A stretch of DNA of 64,000 nt, taken from NCBI GenBank assembly GCA_027314025.1, contig DAHVCP010000004.1:36677-100676 (forward strand), in the 5' to 3' direction. The position numbers and the translations under genes were made by a program. Below the pieces are notes generated by a model. That model was not told the origin of the DNA. It saw only the letters and a list, made by a program, of their open reading frames with translations, and did not search any database. Positions 1-9,421 of the stretch are shown piece by piece. This DNA is from Acidobacteriota bacterium (lineage in GTDB: Bacteria > Acidobacteriota > Terriglobia > Terriglobales > SCQP01). Numbering within the stretch: the stretch's first letter is position 1; every line of letters starts with the position of its first letter.

Positions 1-135
1 CTGCCGCCGGTCCGTCGTCGAAGGGGCCGAAATGCATCTAAAGCGGCAACGCTTCCCTGCCCCTAAGCCAAATAGAATCAATCCGGCCGACCCGGCGGCG
101 CCAGCCCTTGGCGCCCCCGGCGCAGGCGGATCTCC

Positions 136-188
136 TTGCGGCGGCAATTCGTAGCACGTAAAATGGTGCAGCACGCATCTACGTGCTA
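136..188 (+). promoter_or_regulatory. vapBC promoter with inverted-repeat operator
   Basis: A sigma70-like promoter can be read: -35 TTGCGG at 136-141, a 17-bp spacer, and -10 TAAAAT at 159-164. A perfect 9-bp inverted repeat, TAGCACGTA at 152-160 and TACGTGCTA at 180-188, overlaps the -10 box and the start of the transcript. The half-sites begin 28 bp apart. This is the arrangement expected for autorepression by a VapB-VapC complex. The sites are seen directly; the regulatory role is inferred from the toxin-antitoxin genes that follow. Confidence 0.65.
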
Positions 189-204
189 TTCCGCCTGGCG
201 CGAA

Positions 205-438
205 ATGAAGACCAACGTCACGCTCAAACTAGACGCCGACCTGCTCCGGGACGCGCGCATCGTCGCCGCCGAAGAAGGCAGGTCCATCAGCGCCCTTCTT
301 ACCGACCGGCTCGAGGCGATGGTGCGGGAACGCAAGGCGTTTGACCAGGCCCGCCGCCGGGCGCTGGCCAGGCTGCGCGACGGCATGGACCTACAGTGGA
401 CGCCTCCGAAATCGCGCGATGAGATCCATGAGCGATAG
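205..438 (+). CDS. vapB: VapB-type antitoxin
   Basis: This 77-residue protein is the likely antitoxin of the PIN toxin immediately downstream. The N-terminal half (MKTNVTLKLDADLLRDARIV) looks like a ribbon-helix-helix DNA-binding fold, and the charged C-terminus would wrap the toxin. The start at 205 is preferred over upstream codons because the conserved fold begins there and the operator lies just upstream. No strong Shine-Dalgarno sequence is seen. The gene overlaps vapC by 11 bases, implying coupled translation. As in the family, it should neutralise VapC and repress its own promoter. Family assignment is by fold and context. Confidence 0.8.
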   Translation: MKTNVTLKLDADLLRDARIVAAEEGRSISALLTDRLEAMVRERKAFDQARRRALARLRDGMDLQWTPPKSRDEIHER

Positions 439-853
439 GTACTTCGTCGACACCAACATCCTGATATACGCCCACGACGCGTCCAATGGCGCGAAGCATG
501 AACGCGCCAAAGCCCTGGTCGAAGCGCTGTGGCGGGACCGCGCTGGCGTCGTGAGTACGCAGGTGTTGCAGGAACTCGCCGCCAATCTCCGCCGCAAGGC
601 CGGCAATCCGCTAGATGCCAAAGCCGTGCGGGAGATCGTCGCGGACTATTTGACGTGGCACGTCGTCGTCAACAGCGGTGCTTCGATCATGGATGCGCTC
701 GACCTGGAAGCCAGGCATCACATTTCGTTCTGGGATGCCCTCGTGGTTCACGCGGCTCAGGCGTCCGGCGCGGAGGTGCTGTATTCCGAGGACCTTGCCG
801 ACGGGCAGCTCTATGGCCCGGTGCGAGTAGTCAACCCTCTTCGCCACGGCTGA
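428..853 (+). CDS. vapC: VapC-type PIN-domain toxin (ribonuclease)
   Basis: A 141-residue PIN-domain protein, the usual length for VapC. The N-terminus reads YFVDTNILIYAHD, carrying the first catalytic aspartate. Further acidic residues sit in the central and C-terminal parts (for example SFWDALVVHAA and YSEDLADGQ), as in PIN nucleases that cut RNA with a metal ion. ATG 428 overlaps the end of the antitoxin gene, which is the normal order for vapBC. No defect is visible, so the module should be functional. The RNA target cannot be told from sequence. Confidence 0.88.
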   Translation: MSDRYFVDTNILIYAHDASNGAKHERAKALVEALWRDRAGVVSTQVLQELAANLRRKAGNPLDAKAVREIVADYLTWHVVVNSGASIMDALDLEARHHISFWDALVVHAAQASGAEVLYSEDLADGQLYGPVRVVNPLRHG

Positions 854-1291
854 TTCTAGATAACCGTTCTCGATTTTTATGCCACGCGCGCATGGCGGCG
901 AAGAGGGCAGCCGAGGCCCCGTTCCTTGGTGCTCACGCCGGCGGGTCGCCCCCGGCCGGAAAGATCTTCGCAGCGGCGGGTTCCGCGACGCCAACGCAGG
1001 CTCCGCTCCGCGTCCTTTTTCTTGCGGCCTGACAGCCACCGGCGCGACGTTGGGCATTCGCGCGGTGCTCTTCAAGAGCCGCCAGCCCAGCAGACGCTGC
1101 CCGTGCTATCCCGCCGTCCCTGGCCCATCGCGACTCCCGCCGCCGTTGTCCGCGCCGCACTCACCGCCTCACCGCGGCTTGGGTAGGCCGTACGTCGCGA
1201 CTCCCGCCGCGGCCGAGGCGTCCAACTCACTGCGATCCGTTCGCTCGTGCTGGCGCCAGGCCGCCGGCCGAACCGGACGGGCGTGCCGGCG
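854..1291. other. Gene-free stretch, convergent intergenic region
   Basis: No convincing gene is seen between the vapC stop and the 3' end of the quinone oxidoreductase gene; frames open here lack codon or domain character. A near-perfect direct repeat (GGCGYCAGGCCGCCGGCCGA) occurs at about 1252-1271 and 1289-1308. The second copy covers the stop codon of the oxidoreductase gene, so the first looks like a small duplication of that gene's 3' end. Confidence 0.4.
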
Positions 1292-2488
1292 TCAGGCCGC
1301 CGGCCGAAGCCGATGCGCTTGCCGCGCCGCCAGCTTTTCCGGCGCGGTCAAGCGGAAATACACATCGAACAGCGGGTCCAGCCAGCCGCGCAAACTGATC
1401 CAATAGATGCGCGCCATGGCCGCCTTCATCCAATGGTTCAGCCGGCTGGGCGCGTACTTCACCGTCGGCGCCGCGTAGGAACCAACGACGAACGTTCCTT
1501 TTCCGTAAGCCAGATCCATGGGGCAGTGGGTGCGGCCGTCGAAACGGGCCGGTTTCGCCGCCAATGCCCGCGCGACCACCTTCGCCTCCAAGTGCGCGCC
1601 CACGCCCGCCTTCGAGGTGGGCAGATTGGTGCCGTCGCCAATCGCGAAGGCGGATTCCACTCCCTTCACCCGCAGGCTGAACTTATCGGTGATGATCAGG
1701 CGGTCCTCGTCCAGCACCTCCGCCGGCTCGTAGGTGATCGGCGCGCCGATGAACGGCGGCACGATGAACGCCAAATCGTACGGGATCTGCTCGCCTTCGA
1801 TGGAATGGATCGTCCGGTTCGCCGTGTCCACCCGGTCCAGGTCGAAAAACGTCCGCACCTCGATCCCACGCTCCCGCAGGATCGGCGCCACGATGTCGTT
1901 GATCCCTTCCGCGGCGTAGGGCCGCGGATAGGGCGTGAAGTAAACCAGCTTGGTGCGGCTCTTCAGCCCGCGATCGCGCAGAAACTCCTCGGCCAACAGC
2001 GCCCCCTCCAGCGGCGACGGCGGGCATTTGCAAATCGCCGCCCCCTGTCCGATCACGATCGTCCCGCCGCGAACCTCGGCGAGATGCCGCCAAACCCTTT
2101 GCGCCTGCTCGATGGTGGAATGGTAATCCCCGAACTGGGCATTCACTTCCTCCAGCCCAGGGATGCGCGCCGCGGCGGTGCGCACGCCGGTCGCCAGCAC
2201 CACTTCGTCATAGGTCAGTTCCGTGCCCGCTTGCGTGCGCACGCGATGCTCGCGCAAGTTGACGTGGGTCACGTCTTGCTGCAAGAAATGCACATGCCGC
2301 GGCAGTAGACGGCGTTCCGCGCGCGTGATTCCCACCGGCGCGTTTTTGAACGCGACATACAGCAGCCCCGGCTGGAACATATGCAGCGCCGAATCGCTCA
2401 CCACCGTGGTCTCGAACCGGCGCCGGTCGAGCGTGTTCGCCAGGAACGTCGCCCCGCTTCCGCCGCCGATGATCAGTACGCGCTTCAT
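1292..2488 (-). CDS. Sulfide:quinone oxidoreductase-like FAD enzyme
   Basis: A 398-residue flavoprotein. The FAD-binding GGGSGATFLANTL motif lies at residues 8-20 and a second dinucleotide-type signature, AFAIGDGTNLPTSKAG, near residue 290. A cysteine pair in ICKCPPSP (about residue 155) matches the redox cysteines of the SQR family. Members oxidise sulfide at the membrane and pass electrons to quinone. The C-terminus has an amphipathic stretch that could anchor it. It is the last gene of a compact operon with TusA- and DsrE-like sulfur carriers, which supports a sulfur role over a plain NADH dehydrogenase. Whether sulfide is the true substrate is inferred. Confidence 0.82.
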   Translation of the reverse strand: MKRVLIIGGGSGATFLANTLDRRRFETTVVSDSALHMFQPGLLYVAFKNAPVGITRAERRLLPRHVHFLQQDVTHVNLREHRVRTQAGTELTYDEVVLATGVRTAAARIPGLEEVNAQFGDYHSTIEQAQRVWRHLAEVRGGTIVIGQGAAICKCPPSPLEGALLAEEFLRDRGLKSRTKLVYFTPYPRPYAAEGINDIVAPILRERGIEVRTFFDLDRVDTANRTIHSIEGEQIPYDLAFIVPPFIGAPITYEPAEVLDEDRLIITDKFSLRVKGVESAFAIGDGTNLPTSKAGVGAHLEAKVVARALAAKPARFDGRTHCPMDLAYGKGTFVVGSYAAPTVKYAPSRLNHWMKAAMARIYWISLRGWLDPLFDVYFRLTAPEKLAARQAHRLRPAA

Positions 2489-2492
2489 GGCG

Positions 2493-2735
2493 TCACCTCC
2501 GATGAATCTTCAGCACGGCCACGACCTTATCCGCCTGGTCCTCAATCGAGACCACCTCGTTTTGCGTCTTGGCCGCCCATGCCCGCACATCCGCTTTCAC
2601 GCCCGGATCGGTCGCCCACAATTCGATCACGTCGCCCACCTTGGATCGCCGGTAGGCCTTGGCCAGATCCGTGATCGGCCCCGGGCACGACTCCTCGCGC
2701 GCATCCACCAACGTTCGTGGTTCCGTCTCCGCCAT
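2493..2735 (-). CDS. TusA-family sulfur carrier
   Basis: An 80-residue protein with the TusA/SirA CPxP signature (ESCPGPITDLAK, about residues 16-27), whose cysteine carries sulfane sulfur as a persulfide. GAGGAGG upstream of the ATG is a strong ribosome binding site. It lies 10 bases after the DsrE-like gene and 4 bases before the oxidoreductase gene, so the three are surely co-transcribed. The context suggests that it passes sulfur between the DsrE-like protein and sulfur-oxidising enzymes, rather than acting in tRNA thiolation. Confidence 0.85.
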   Translation of the reverse strand: MAETEPRTLVDAREESCPGPITDLAKAYRRSKVGDVIELWATDPGVKADVRAWAAKTQNEVVSIEDQADKVVAVLKIHRR

Positions 2736-2745
2736 CGCCGCCTCC

Positions 2746-3201
2746 TCAAATGAACAGCGTCTGCCCGCCTTCGGCGTCCTTCAGAAATGCCGCGGCGCCC
2801 ACCACATCGTCAATCAGCTCATTGAAATCTTGTTTCTTCAGCCCCATCACGCTGGACATCATCGAGCAGGCGTACACCTTCGCTCCCAGTTCCTTCGCCT
2901 CCCGCAGCATGGCGTCCCAGGCGGCGACATGATTCGCCTGCATGCCCTGGGCCATCGCCGGCGCCAGCGCCGCGAACTCGGGAGGAAAGGGCAGTTCGTG
3001 CCGCTGTTTGGTGAAACCCATCAGCGCGAAGCCGGTGACGAAAACGCTCACTTCCACGCTCATCGCCGCCGCCGCTTGCGCCAGCACCCCCAGCGGAATG
3101 AACTTATCCGCCGTGCCGCTATACATAATGATCGCCAGCTTGCTCGCCGTCTCCTGCTGCCTGTTTGTGCTTTGCTTGGCTTCCGCCACGGTCGCACCCA
3201 T
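2746..3201 (-). CDS. DsrE2-like sulfur-relay protein
   Basis: A 151-residue DsrE/DsrF-family protein. KLAIIMYSGTADKF near the N-terminus begins the family fold. VYACSMMSSVMGL near residue 110 carries the conserved cysteine and the membrane-like helix typical of DsrE2-type proteins. The start at 3201 is chosen because GAGGA lies just upstream; longer starts add only low-quality sequence. It is first in the operon with TusA- and SQR-like genes. A role in persulfide transfer during sulfide or sulfur oxidation follows from family and neighbours. Confidence 0.82.
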   Translation of the reverse strand: MGATVAEAKQSTNRQQETASKLAIIMYSGTADKFIPLGVLAQAAAAMSVEVSVFVTGFALMGFTKQRHELPFPPEFAALAPAMAQGMQANHVAAWDAMLREAKELGAKVYACSMMSSVMGLKKQDFNELIDDVVGAAAFLKDAEGGQTLFI

Positions 3202-3430
3202 GCGTTCCTCCCGGGCCCGGCCTGGTCGCTGCTTCCCGCCTCGAGCCCACAAGATGGCTATGCATTTCGGCGTCCAGGGGCGGGAACGCGCCAATACGGC
3301 GAATTCTCCACCGCCGCGCACGGGCTCCGGGTGCTATCCCCCAATTCGCTGCGCCCCTGCCCCCAAGTCGCGATGATTGGGGGAATCCCGCAAGTTCGGC
3401 GGTGCGCCTCGTCCCGCGAAGAACCAGCGC

Positions 3431-6028
3431 TCACGCCACCACGAATCGCAACCGCCGCTGGCCGGCCAGTTCCCGCTGGCCCAGCTCCACCACCTGCCCC
3501 GCTACGCGGCCTAGCGTCGTTGTCTTCAGCGCCGCGCCGCTGGGAGGATGAATGTGCACCCAAATACTGCCCGCCCAATCGTCGCTGCCTCCGCCGGGAG
3601 GCAATTGCAGCTCGATCCGCCACTGCGGCTGGCCTCCGGGACCGCTCTCGGCCGTTGTGCTCCAGCCGATGGCACCATAGCGCGTCGGGCAGTTCTCGAC
3701 GCGGATCATTTGGCCCGCGGCGAACCAATGCTTCGGCGCGGCTTTTTGCAGGTGCACCCGTCCCGCGCCGTGCTCCTCGTAGCAGAGCAGCCAGCGCAAG
3801 CCCATCGCCGGTTGCAGCGTGCTGTTGACCACCGCCGACCACGCGTAGGGGCTGCCCTCCAGCGGCCGCCCGCCCGGCAGCAGCGCATCTTCCGGCGCAT
3901 ACCGGCTGCCGCAGTCCATGGCGTAGCAGGCGTTGCCGTACAGGGCCAGAAGAAACGGCCGGTAATCGTCCTGGCGAATGCGCCCGGCCAGCGTGCCGTG
4001 CTCCATGAAGTTGGAGGTGCGGCAATAGTGCCCGTCGGTGTTCATGCCGATCAGCTGCTCGCCCGCCAGCGCGCGGTGGCGGAAATGGCCTAGGTCCAGC
4101 TCGGCTTCGCCCCAGTCGCTGGTCCACCAGTCCATCATGAAGCGGTGGTTTTCGTAGCTCGATAATTCCTCCGGCCGCCGCTCGGTGTCCCCGGCATAGA
4201 ACGGTGTGACGCCCGCGGCCTGCATCGCCGCGTTCCGCGCCGCCATGGTCCGCGCCAGAGACGCCGTAATGCTGTGCCGCATCTGGCCCGCCAGGCGCGC
4301 CCAATGCGGCGCCCGCGGCGCCAAATCCGCCGCCCCGCGCTCCCGCGCCGCCCGCGCCAGGCAGCGCGCATGCTCATGCAAGCCGCGCCAGGCCCAGCTG
4401 GCGTTCTGATAATAGTACGGATGCGATTGCGGATAGTCGTCCTGGACGTCGCCCAAGTCGGCCTCGGGCGAGCCCCAAATCAATCCATGTCGCGGATCGG
4501 ATCGCGGAAATCGGCGCAGGCCGTCGCGATACCGCCGAACTAATAAGCCCGCCATCCGGTCCAGCGCCGGCAGCCGCCGCCGCAGCGCCGCCACGTCGCG
4601 CGTGTAGTCGAAGGCCCGGGCGCTGTTTTCCAGGAATACGCCGGCGTTCAGCGGCGCCTCCACCTGGTCCTGCGTGTTATAGAGAAAGTTCCCGTCCGGC
4701 AGGATGTAGTGATCCAAATAATGCTGGAAATACGGCTCGCACTGCGCCGCCAGCCCCCACGTTTGCTGCGCCCAAACGAATTCGTAATGCGCCACCGGAA
4801 ACAGCGCGTGGCTGCGCTCCGGAATCTTGGTGTACGCGCCTTCGCCGATTTGGTAGCTGGGCCGCAGCCCGCGGTAGCTGCACCGCGCCACGGCAATGCC
4901 CGCCCGCGCCGCGTCCGCCAGCCACGGATCGGGAATCTCCACCTGCATGCCCTGGGCGAAGAAGTTCCGCCAATGGTTCCCCACCCCGGCAAGCGCGGCG
5001 AAGAAACCCGCCGCGTCGGTGTTCCAATACCGGTCCGCGACCGCCGGCTCGCCCGCCGGCGGCTGCACGCGAATCCGCCCTACCGGCGTGGCGTTCTCGC
5101 CCGGCGGCAGCACCAGCATCGCCTCATAGCCGCAGCCGAAACGCGGGTTCCACACGCCGATGTCCGCCGCCGGCAGATAGCCGCCGAGCAGCGTCCGCTT
5201 GCTGTAGCCCTCGACGTAGTCGAAGTGGTATTCCGAGGGCAGAAAGTCCTGCGGATCGAAGACCCGCCCCGCCATGTCCGGCGCCAACCGGCTGGCGATG
5301 GTTTCTCCCGCCGGCTGGGGATTCACCTGCCGCGACCGCCCGTCCGGCTCCAGGTACAAGGACGCCAGCGGCCCGCCTTCCTCATTGCCCACCAGCGTCC
5401 ATCCGATCAGCTCCGGCCCGAGCGCCGCGACGTTCTCATAGCAGGGGTCTTCGGCGGAATTGAGAATGTACTCGCCCGGCAGATCGGGCTGGCGCGGAAA
5501 CTCCGCCGGCCGCTCGAAGCGCACCCCATGGCCGGGGCGGATGGGCCGGGGCCGGATGTTTTCCAGGCGGCCGACACGCTTGGGGATGCGCAGAATCTCC
5601 CCCAGCATCGTGCTGTAGACAATGACCCCCTGATGCGAGGCGTCTTTTTCCCACACCGCCGTCGGCACGCCGTTCAGCCAGCCGATCACCGTTAGCAACC
5701 GCCAGCCGTCCACGGCGCCACCCGGCCGGACGACGCGCGTCGCGCCCCCGGTGCCCGGCCCCGCCGCGTGCACCCGCACGCCGTCGCCGGCAAACCCCGC
5801 CAGCCGCGGCGCATGCGCCAACGCCTCCCGCTCGCCCGGCAGCCAACGGTCGTAATCGTTCTCGATCCGCCCCGGCCGGTACCGCCCTTTGGGCAAATCG
5901 CCCGGCGCGTGGATCGCCGGCTCCTGCCTGCCGTCATCCTTCGCCGCCGGGCCGGCCGCCCACGCGCCTTGCGCCGCCGCCAACACCGGCGCCGCCGCCG
6001 CGCCGCGGAGAAATCGTCTGCGATTCAT
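3431..6028 (-). CDS. TAT-exported six-hairpin-glycosidase-like protein
   Basis: An 865-residue protein that starts MNRRRFLRGAAAAPVLAAAQ, a clear twin-arginine signal. The central part (about residues 370-620) has helical-barrel features of six-hairpin glycosidases: aromatic-rich segments around YEFVWAQQTWGLAAQ, then YILPDGNFLYNT, then GLIWGSPEADLGD. The C-terminus looks beta-rich. The acidic residues in the DGN and SPEADLGD segments are candidate catalytic groups, but I cannot assign a family number or substrate. The start is set by the TAT signal; upstream in-frame sequence is not protein-like. It is transcribed alone, opposite to the arsenic operon. A periplasmic role in polysaccharide breakdown is inferred. 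Confidence 0.62.
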   Translation of the reverse strand: MNRRRFLRGAAAAPVLAAAQGAWAAGPAAKDDGRQEPAIHAPGDLPKGRYRPGRIENDYDRWLPGEREALAHAPRLAGFAGDGVRVHAAGPGTGGATRVVRPGGAVDGWRLLTVIGWLNGVPTAVWEKDASHQGVIVYSTMLGEILRIPKRVGRLENIRPRPIRPGHGVRFERPAEFPRQPDLPGEYILNSAEDPCYENVAALGPELIGWTLVGNEEGGPLASLYLEPDGRSRQVNPQPAGETIASRLAPDMAGRVFDPQDFLPSEYHFDYVEGYSKRTLLGGYLPAADIGVWNPRFGCGYEAMLVLPPGENATPVGRIRVQPPAGEPAVADRYWNTDAAGFFAALAGVGNHWRNFFAQGMQVEIPDPWLADAARAGIAVARCSYRGLRPSYQIGEGAYTKIPERSHALFPVAHYEFVWAQQTWGLAAQCEPYFQHYLDHYILPDGNFLYNTQDQVEAPLNAGVFLENSARAFDYTRDVAALRRRLPALDRMAGLLVRRYRDGLRRFPRSDPRHGLIWGSPEADLGDVQDDYPQSHPYYYQNASWAWRGLHEHARCLARAARERGAADLAPRAPHWARLAGQMRHSITASLARTMAARNAAMQAAGVTPFYAGDTERRPEELSSYENHRFMMDWWTSDWGEAELDLGHFRHRALAGEQLIGMNTDGHYCRTSNFMEHGTLAGRIRQDDYRPFLLALYGNACYAMDCGSRYAPEDALLPGGRPLEGSPYAWSAVVNSTLQPAMGLRWLLCYEEHGAGRVHLQKAAPKHWFAAGQMIRVENCPTRYGAIGWSTTAESGPGGQPQWRIELQLPPGGGSDDWAGSIWVHIHPPSGAALKTTTLGRVAGQVVELGQRELAGQRRLRFVVA

Positions 6029-6107
6029 GCGCCAATTCTGCCTGACGGCGGCGGCCGCCGCCACCGTCCCTGGCAATGGGCCGGCGCCGCCAGCTGGCGG
6101 GCGCAGG

Positions 6108-6144
6108 GCGGGAGGCCCCGCCGCGGGCGGGGCTAGGGCCCGCG
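6108..6144. repeat. Palindromic GC-rich repeat, family B
   Basis: This copy reads GGAGGCCCCGCC, then GGGCGGGGCTAGGGCCCGCG. Related units are found at 39826-39864, 44581-44620, 56645-56682 and 58164-58207. The core is GGCCCCAGCCCCGCC facing GGCGGGGCGTCCCGC, able to form a hairpin in RNA or single-stranded DNA. All copies lie between genes. It resembles REP-type elements. Confidence 0.6.
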
Positions 6145-6171
6145 TTTGGCAATCGTCGCCGCTCCCGGCCA

Positions 6172-6200
6172 TTGCAGTCATTCTGTATTTCTAGTATTCT
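6172..6200 (+). promoter_or_regulatory. Possible arsR promoter
   Basis: TTGCAG at 6172-6177 and TATTCT at 6195-6200 are spaced by 17 bp in an AT-rich island just before arsR. Transcription from this -10 would begin near the ATG at 6207, so the mRNA could be nearly leaderless, in keeping with the lack of a Shine-Dalgarno sequence. The ArsR operator would be expected here, but no clear inverted repeat is seen. The match to consensus is modest. Confidence 0.35.
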
Positions 6201-6206
6201 CGAATC

Positions 6207-6596
6207 ATGGAAACGGGAACCATCACCGCTGCGCCGCGCCAACTGGAGAAGCGACCAGGCCTACAACCGGCGAATGACGCCGCAAAATACGCCGACATGT
6301 TTTCCGCTCTCGGCGCCGAGCCGCGGCTGCGGATTGTCCGGCTGCTGCTGGCGGCGCATCCCGAAGGCCTGGTCGCCGGCGACATTCAGCGGGAGTTGGA
6401 TATCCCGCCCTCCACCCTTTCCCACCACCTGGAGAAGTTGAAGAGCGAAAACCTGGTCACCGTGTGGCGGGAAGGAACATTCCTTTGGTACCAAGCCAAC
6501 ACGGAGGCGCTGGCCGAACTGCTCGGCTTCCTTTACGCGGAGTGCTGCACCCGCAACCGTGCGATCTCCGGCAAGGCCATTGTGTGCTGCCGTTAG
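6207..6596 (+). CDS. arsR: ArsR-family arsenite-responsive repressor
   Basis: A 129-residue winged-helix repressor of the ArsR/SmtB family, heading an operon with acr3 and arsC. The recognition region is IPPSTLSHHLEKLKSENLV (about 66-84), followed by the beta-wing VTVWREGTFLWYQ. The classic metal-binding cysteines of helix 3 are absent. Instead there are two vicinal cysteine pairs at the C-terminus (Cys113-Cys114 and Cys127-Cys128), so arsenite sensing is probably by C-terminal thiols, as in some non-enteric ArsR proteins. It should release DNA when As(III) binds. The N-terminal 25 residues are extra relative to the fold, so Met31 is an alternative start. Confidence 0.88.
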   Translation: METGTITAAPRQLEKRPGLQPANDAAKYADMFSALGAEPRLRIVRLLLAAHPEGLVAGDIQRELDIPPSTLSHHLEKLKSENLVTVWREGTFLWYQANTEALAELLGFLYAECCTRNRAISGKAIVCCR

Positions 6597-6665
6597 CGCC
6601 ATCGCGCCGGCTAGTGGCCCCAAGCCAACACCGCGCACATCCTCCCCAACGCTGATCCCGTCCCG

Positions 6666-7772
<1,107 letters not shown>

Positions 7773-7791
7773 TGGGGCAAATGGGAAGGAA

Positions 7792-8277
7792 ATGATGGAA
7801 AGGAACGGCGGAGAGCGAAGGAACCCACCCCTGCGCGTATTGATCTTGTGCACCGCCAATTCGGCGCGCAGCCAAATGGCCGAGGGACTGCTGCGCCAGG
7901 ACGGCGGCCCGGGGTTCGCCGTCTTCAGCGCCGGCCACCGCCCCAGCAGCGTTCGGCCGGAGGCGATCGCCGTTATGCGGGAAATCGGCGTGGACATCTC
8001 GGCGCAGCGCTCCAAGCATGTGGATGAGTTCGCCGGCCAATGCTTCGATTACGTGATCACCGTCTGCGACCAAGCCAAGGAGGTCTGCCCGTTGTTTCCC
8101 GGCGCGCCGCGCCGCATTCATTTCAGCATCGCCGACCCCGCCGCCATTGCCGCCGGCCCCGAGCAGCGCCTGGCCGCCTTCCGCGCCGCCCGCGATCAGC
8201 TCCGCGCCGCGCTGCGCCAGTTCGCCGCCGCCGCCCCGGCCCCTGGGGGCGCGGACGGCGTGCCCGCAAACACATAG
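7792..8277 (+). CDS. arsC: Arsenate reductase, LMW-phosphatase type
   Basis: A roughly 160-residue arsenate reductase of the low-molecular-weight tyrosine phosphatase fold. LILCTANSARSQMAEG near residue 17 holds the CX5R phosphate/arsenate loop. ITVCDQAKEVCP near residue 82 supplies the two further cysteines that form the disulfide relay to thioredoxin. It reduces arsenate to arsenite for export by the adjacent Acr3 protein. Two consecutive ATG codons (7792, 7795) follow GGAAGGA; the second has the better spacing. The alanine/proline-rich tail after the fold is unremarkable. Confidence 0.92.
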   Translation: MMERNGGERRNPPLRVLILCTANSARSQMAEGLLRQDGGPGFAVFSAGHRPSSVRPEAIAVMREIGVDISAQRSKHVDEFAGQCFDYVITVCDQAKEVCPLFPGAPRRIHFSIADPAAIAAGPEQRLAAFRAARDQLRAALRQFAAAAPAPGGADGVPANT

Positions 8278-8388
8278 CGCCGGCGCCACGCCCGCCCCCG
8301 TGCCGACGCGGTAGGCTAGGCGTCCCCGCCTGGCAGCTCGCGGCAAATAGCAACCGTCTTGAGCGCGAATCGCTGGGGCCGCGCCTTA

Positions 8389-8578
8389 CGAGGACGGCTG
8401 TCCCGCCTTCGCTCCGCCGGGTCAGCCGAGGGCTGAAGCTCGCGGCACACAGGCTGAAGCCTGTTCCACGCGCCAGGCCTGGGGGCGCGGACCGCCGGTC
8501 CGCACCGGAGGCATACCCCACATTGCTGCGCTAGGCGGCGGGAAATGACAGCCGAGGACGGCTGTCCCACTTTCGCCG
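8389..8578. repeat. Dispersed palindromic repeat, family A
   Basis: A composite intergenic element. It contains AGGCTGAAGCCT, CCAGGCCTGG and GGACCGCCGGTCC, each a palindrome, flanked by modules reading GACAGCCGAGGACGGCTGTC. Very similar composites lie at 10214-10490 and, inverted, at 16359-16682, and a fragment near 28949-28987. The rest of the gap 8278-8721 holds no gene. Open frames across it encode only repeat-derived peptides that recur at every copy. Confidence 0.8.
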
Positions 8579-8721
8579 CGGCCAAGTAACTGGCCCGTCG
8601 GTCGTGACGCCGCGCGCGGTGACACCCGCCGCCGAAGGCAGCCGCCCACACACGACCGCGGTGATTTGGCCCGGTTGGCGGTCGAGGCGAACCATTGCGG
8701 ATGGACTAAACTCGTATCGCC

Positions 8722-9339
8722 ATGCCCCACCCATCCTGAAACGAGAGCTACGCGTCGGGACAGCTACCCTGGGACACCGGGCATCCAGACCCCGTGCTCG
8801 TCGAGTTCGTCACTTCCGGCCGGGTTGAGCCAGGCCCAACCCTCGAGATCGGCGCGGGCACCGGCACGAATGCGATTTGGATGGCGGAGCGTGGATTTGA
8901 CGTTCTCGGAGTCGACGTCTCGCCGCTAGCCGTGGAAAGAGCGCACGCCAAGTTGGAGGGGCGCGCGCTGCGCTGCCGCTCTGCGGTATGCGATTTTCTC
9001 CGCGCGCCTCCGTTCGGCGGACCGTTCCAGTTCGTCTTCGACCGGGGTTGCTTTCATGTCTTCGACGCAGCGGATAATCGGCAGCGGTTCGCGGCGCAAG
9101 TCGCTGCCGCGCTGGCGCCGGGCGGCTTGTGGCTGAGCCTGATCGGCAGCACGGAAGGCCCGCCGCGCGAGAGCGGTCCGCCACGCCGCTCAGCGCGCGA
9201 GGTCACCCTCGCCATCGAGCCCGCGCTGGAGATCGTCGAATTGCGCACGGCGGAATTCCGGGATCACGGCGCCAAGGCGTGGTTCTGCCTGGCGCGTCAG
9301 CGTACGACGCCGGCTCAGCCTTCCACCCAGGACGATTGA
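8722..9339 (+). pseudogene. SAM-dependent methyltransferase broken by in-frame TGA
   Basis: Reading from ATG 8722 gives five residues, then TGA at 8737-8739, then NESYASGQLPWDTGHPDP and a complete class I methyltransferase to 9339. In this family the N-terminus normally reads W-N-x-x-Y-A-x-G...PWDTG, so the TGA stands exactly where a tryptophan TGG is expected. Motif I (LEIGAGTGTNAIWMAERGFD) and the following acidic strand end (LGVDVS) are intact. A GTG at 8794 could start a shorter protein, but it would lack the PWDTG segment. The full frame is 205 codons. It is either a recent nonsense mutation or a base-calling error; the downstream reading frame shows no other decay. Confidence 0.75.
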
Positions 9340-9421
9340 GGCCCGGCGGCGACCGCACGTTCTGTTCTTGTCGCGAGGGTCGCGCCGTTGGCTCGGGGAG
9401 CCGCGCCGCCCGCTGCCACGC

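Noticed and set aside
8123..8521. ORFs over family A repeats
   Set aside because: The peptides (for example GTGFSLCAAGFSPRL) recur at every repeat copy and come from the palindromes; they are not genes.
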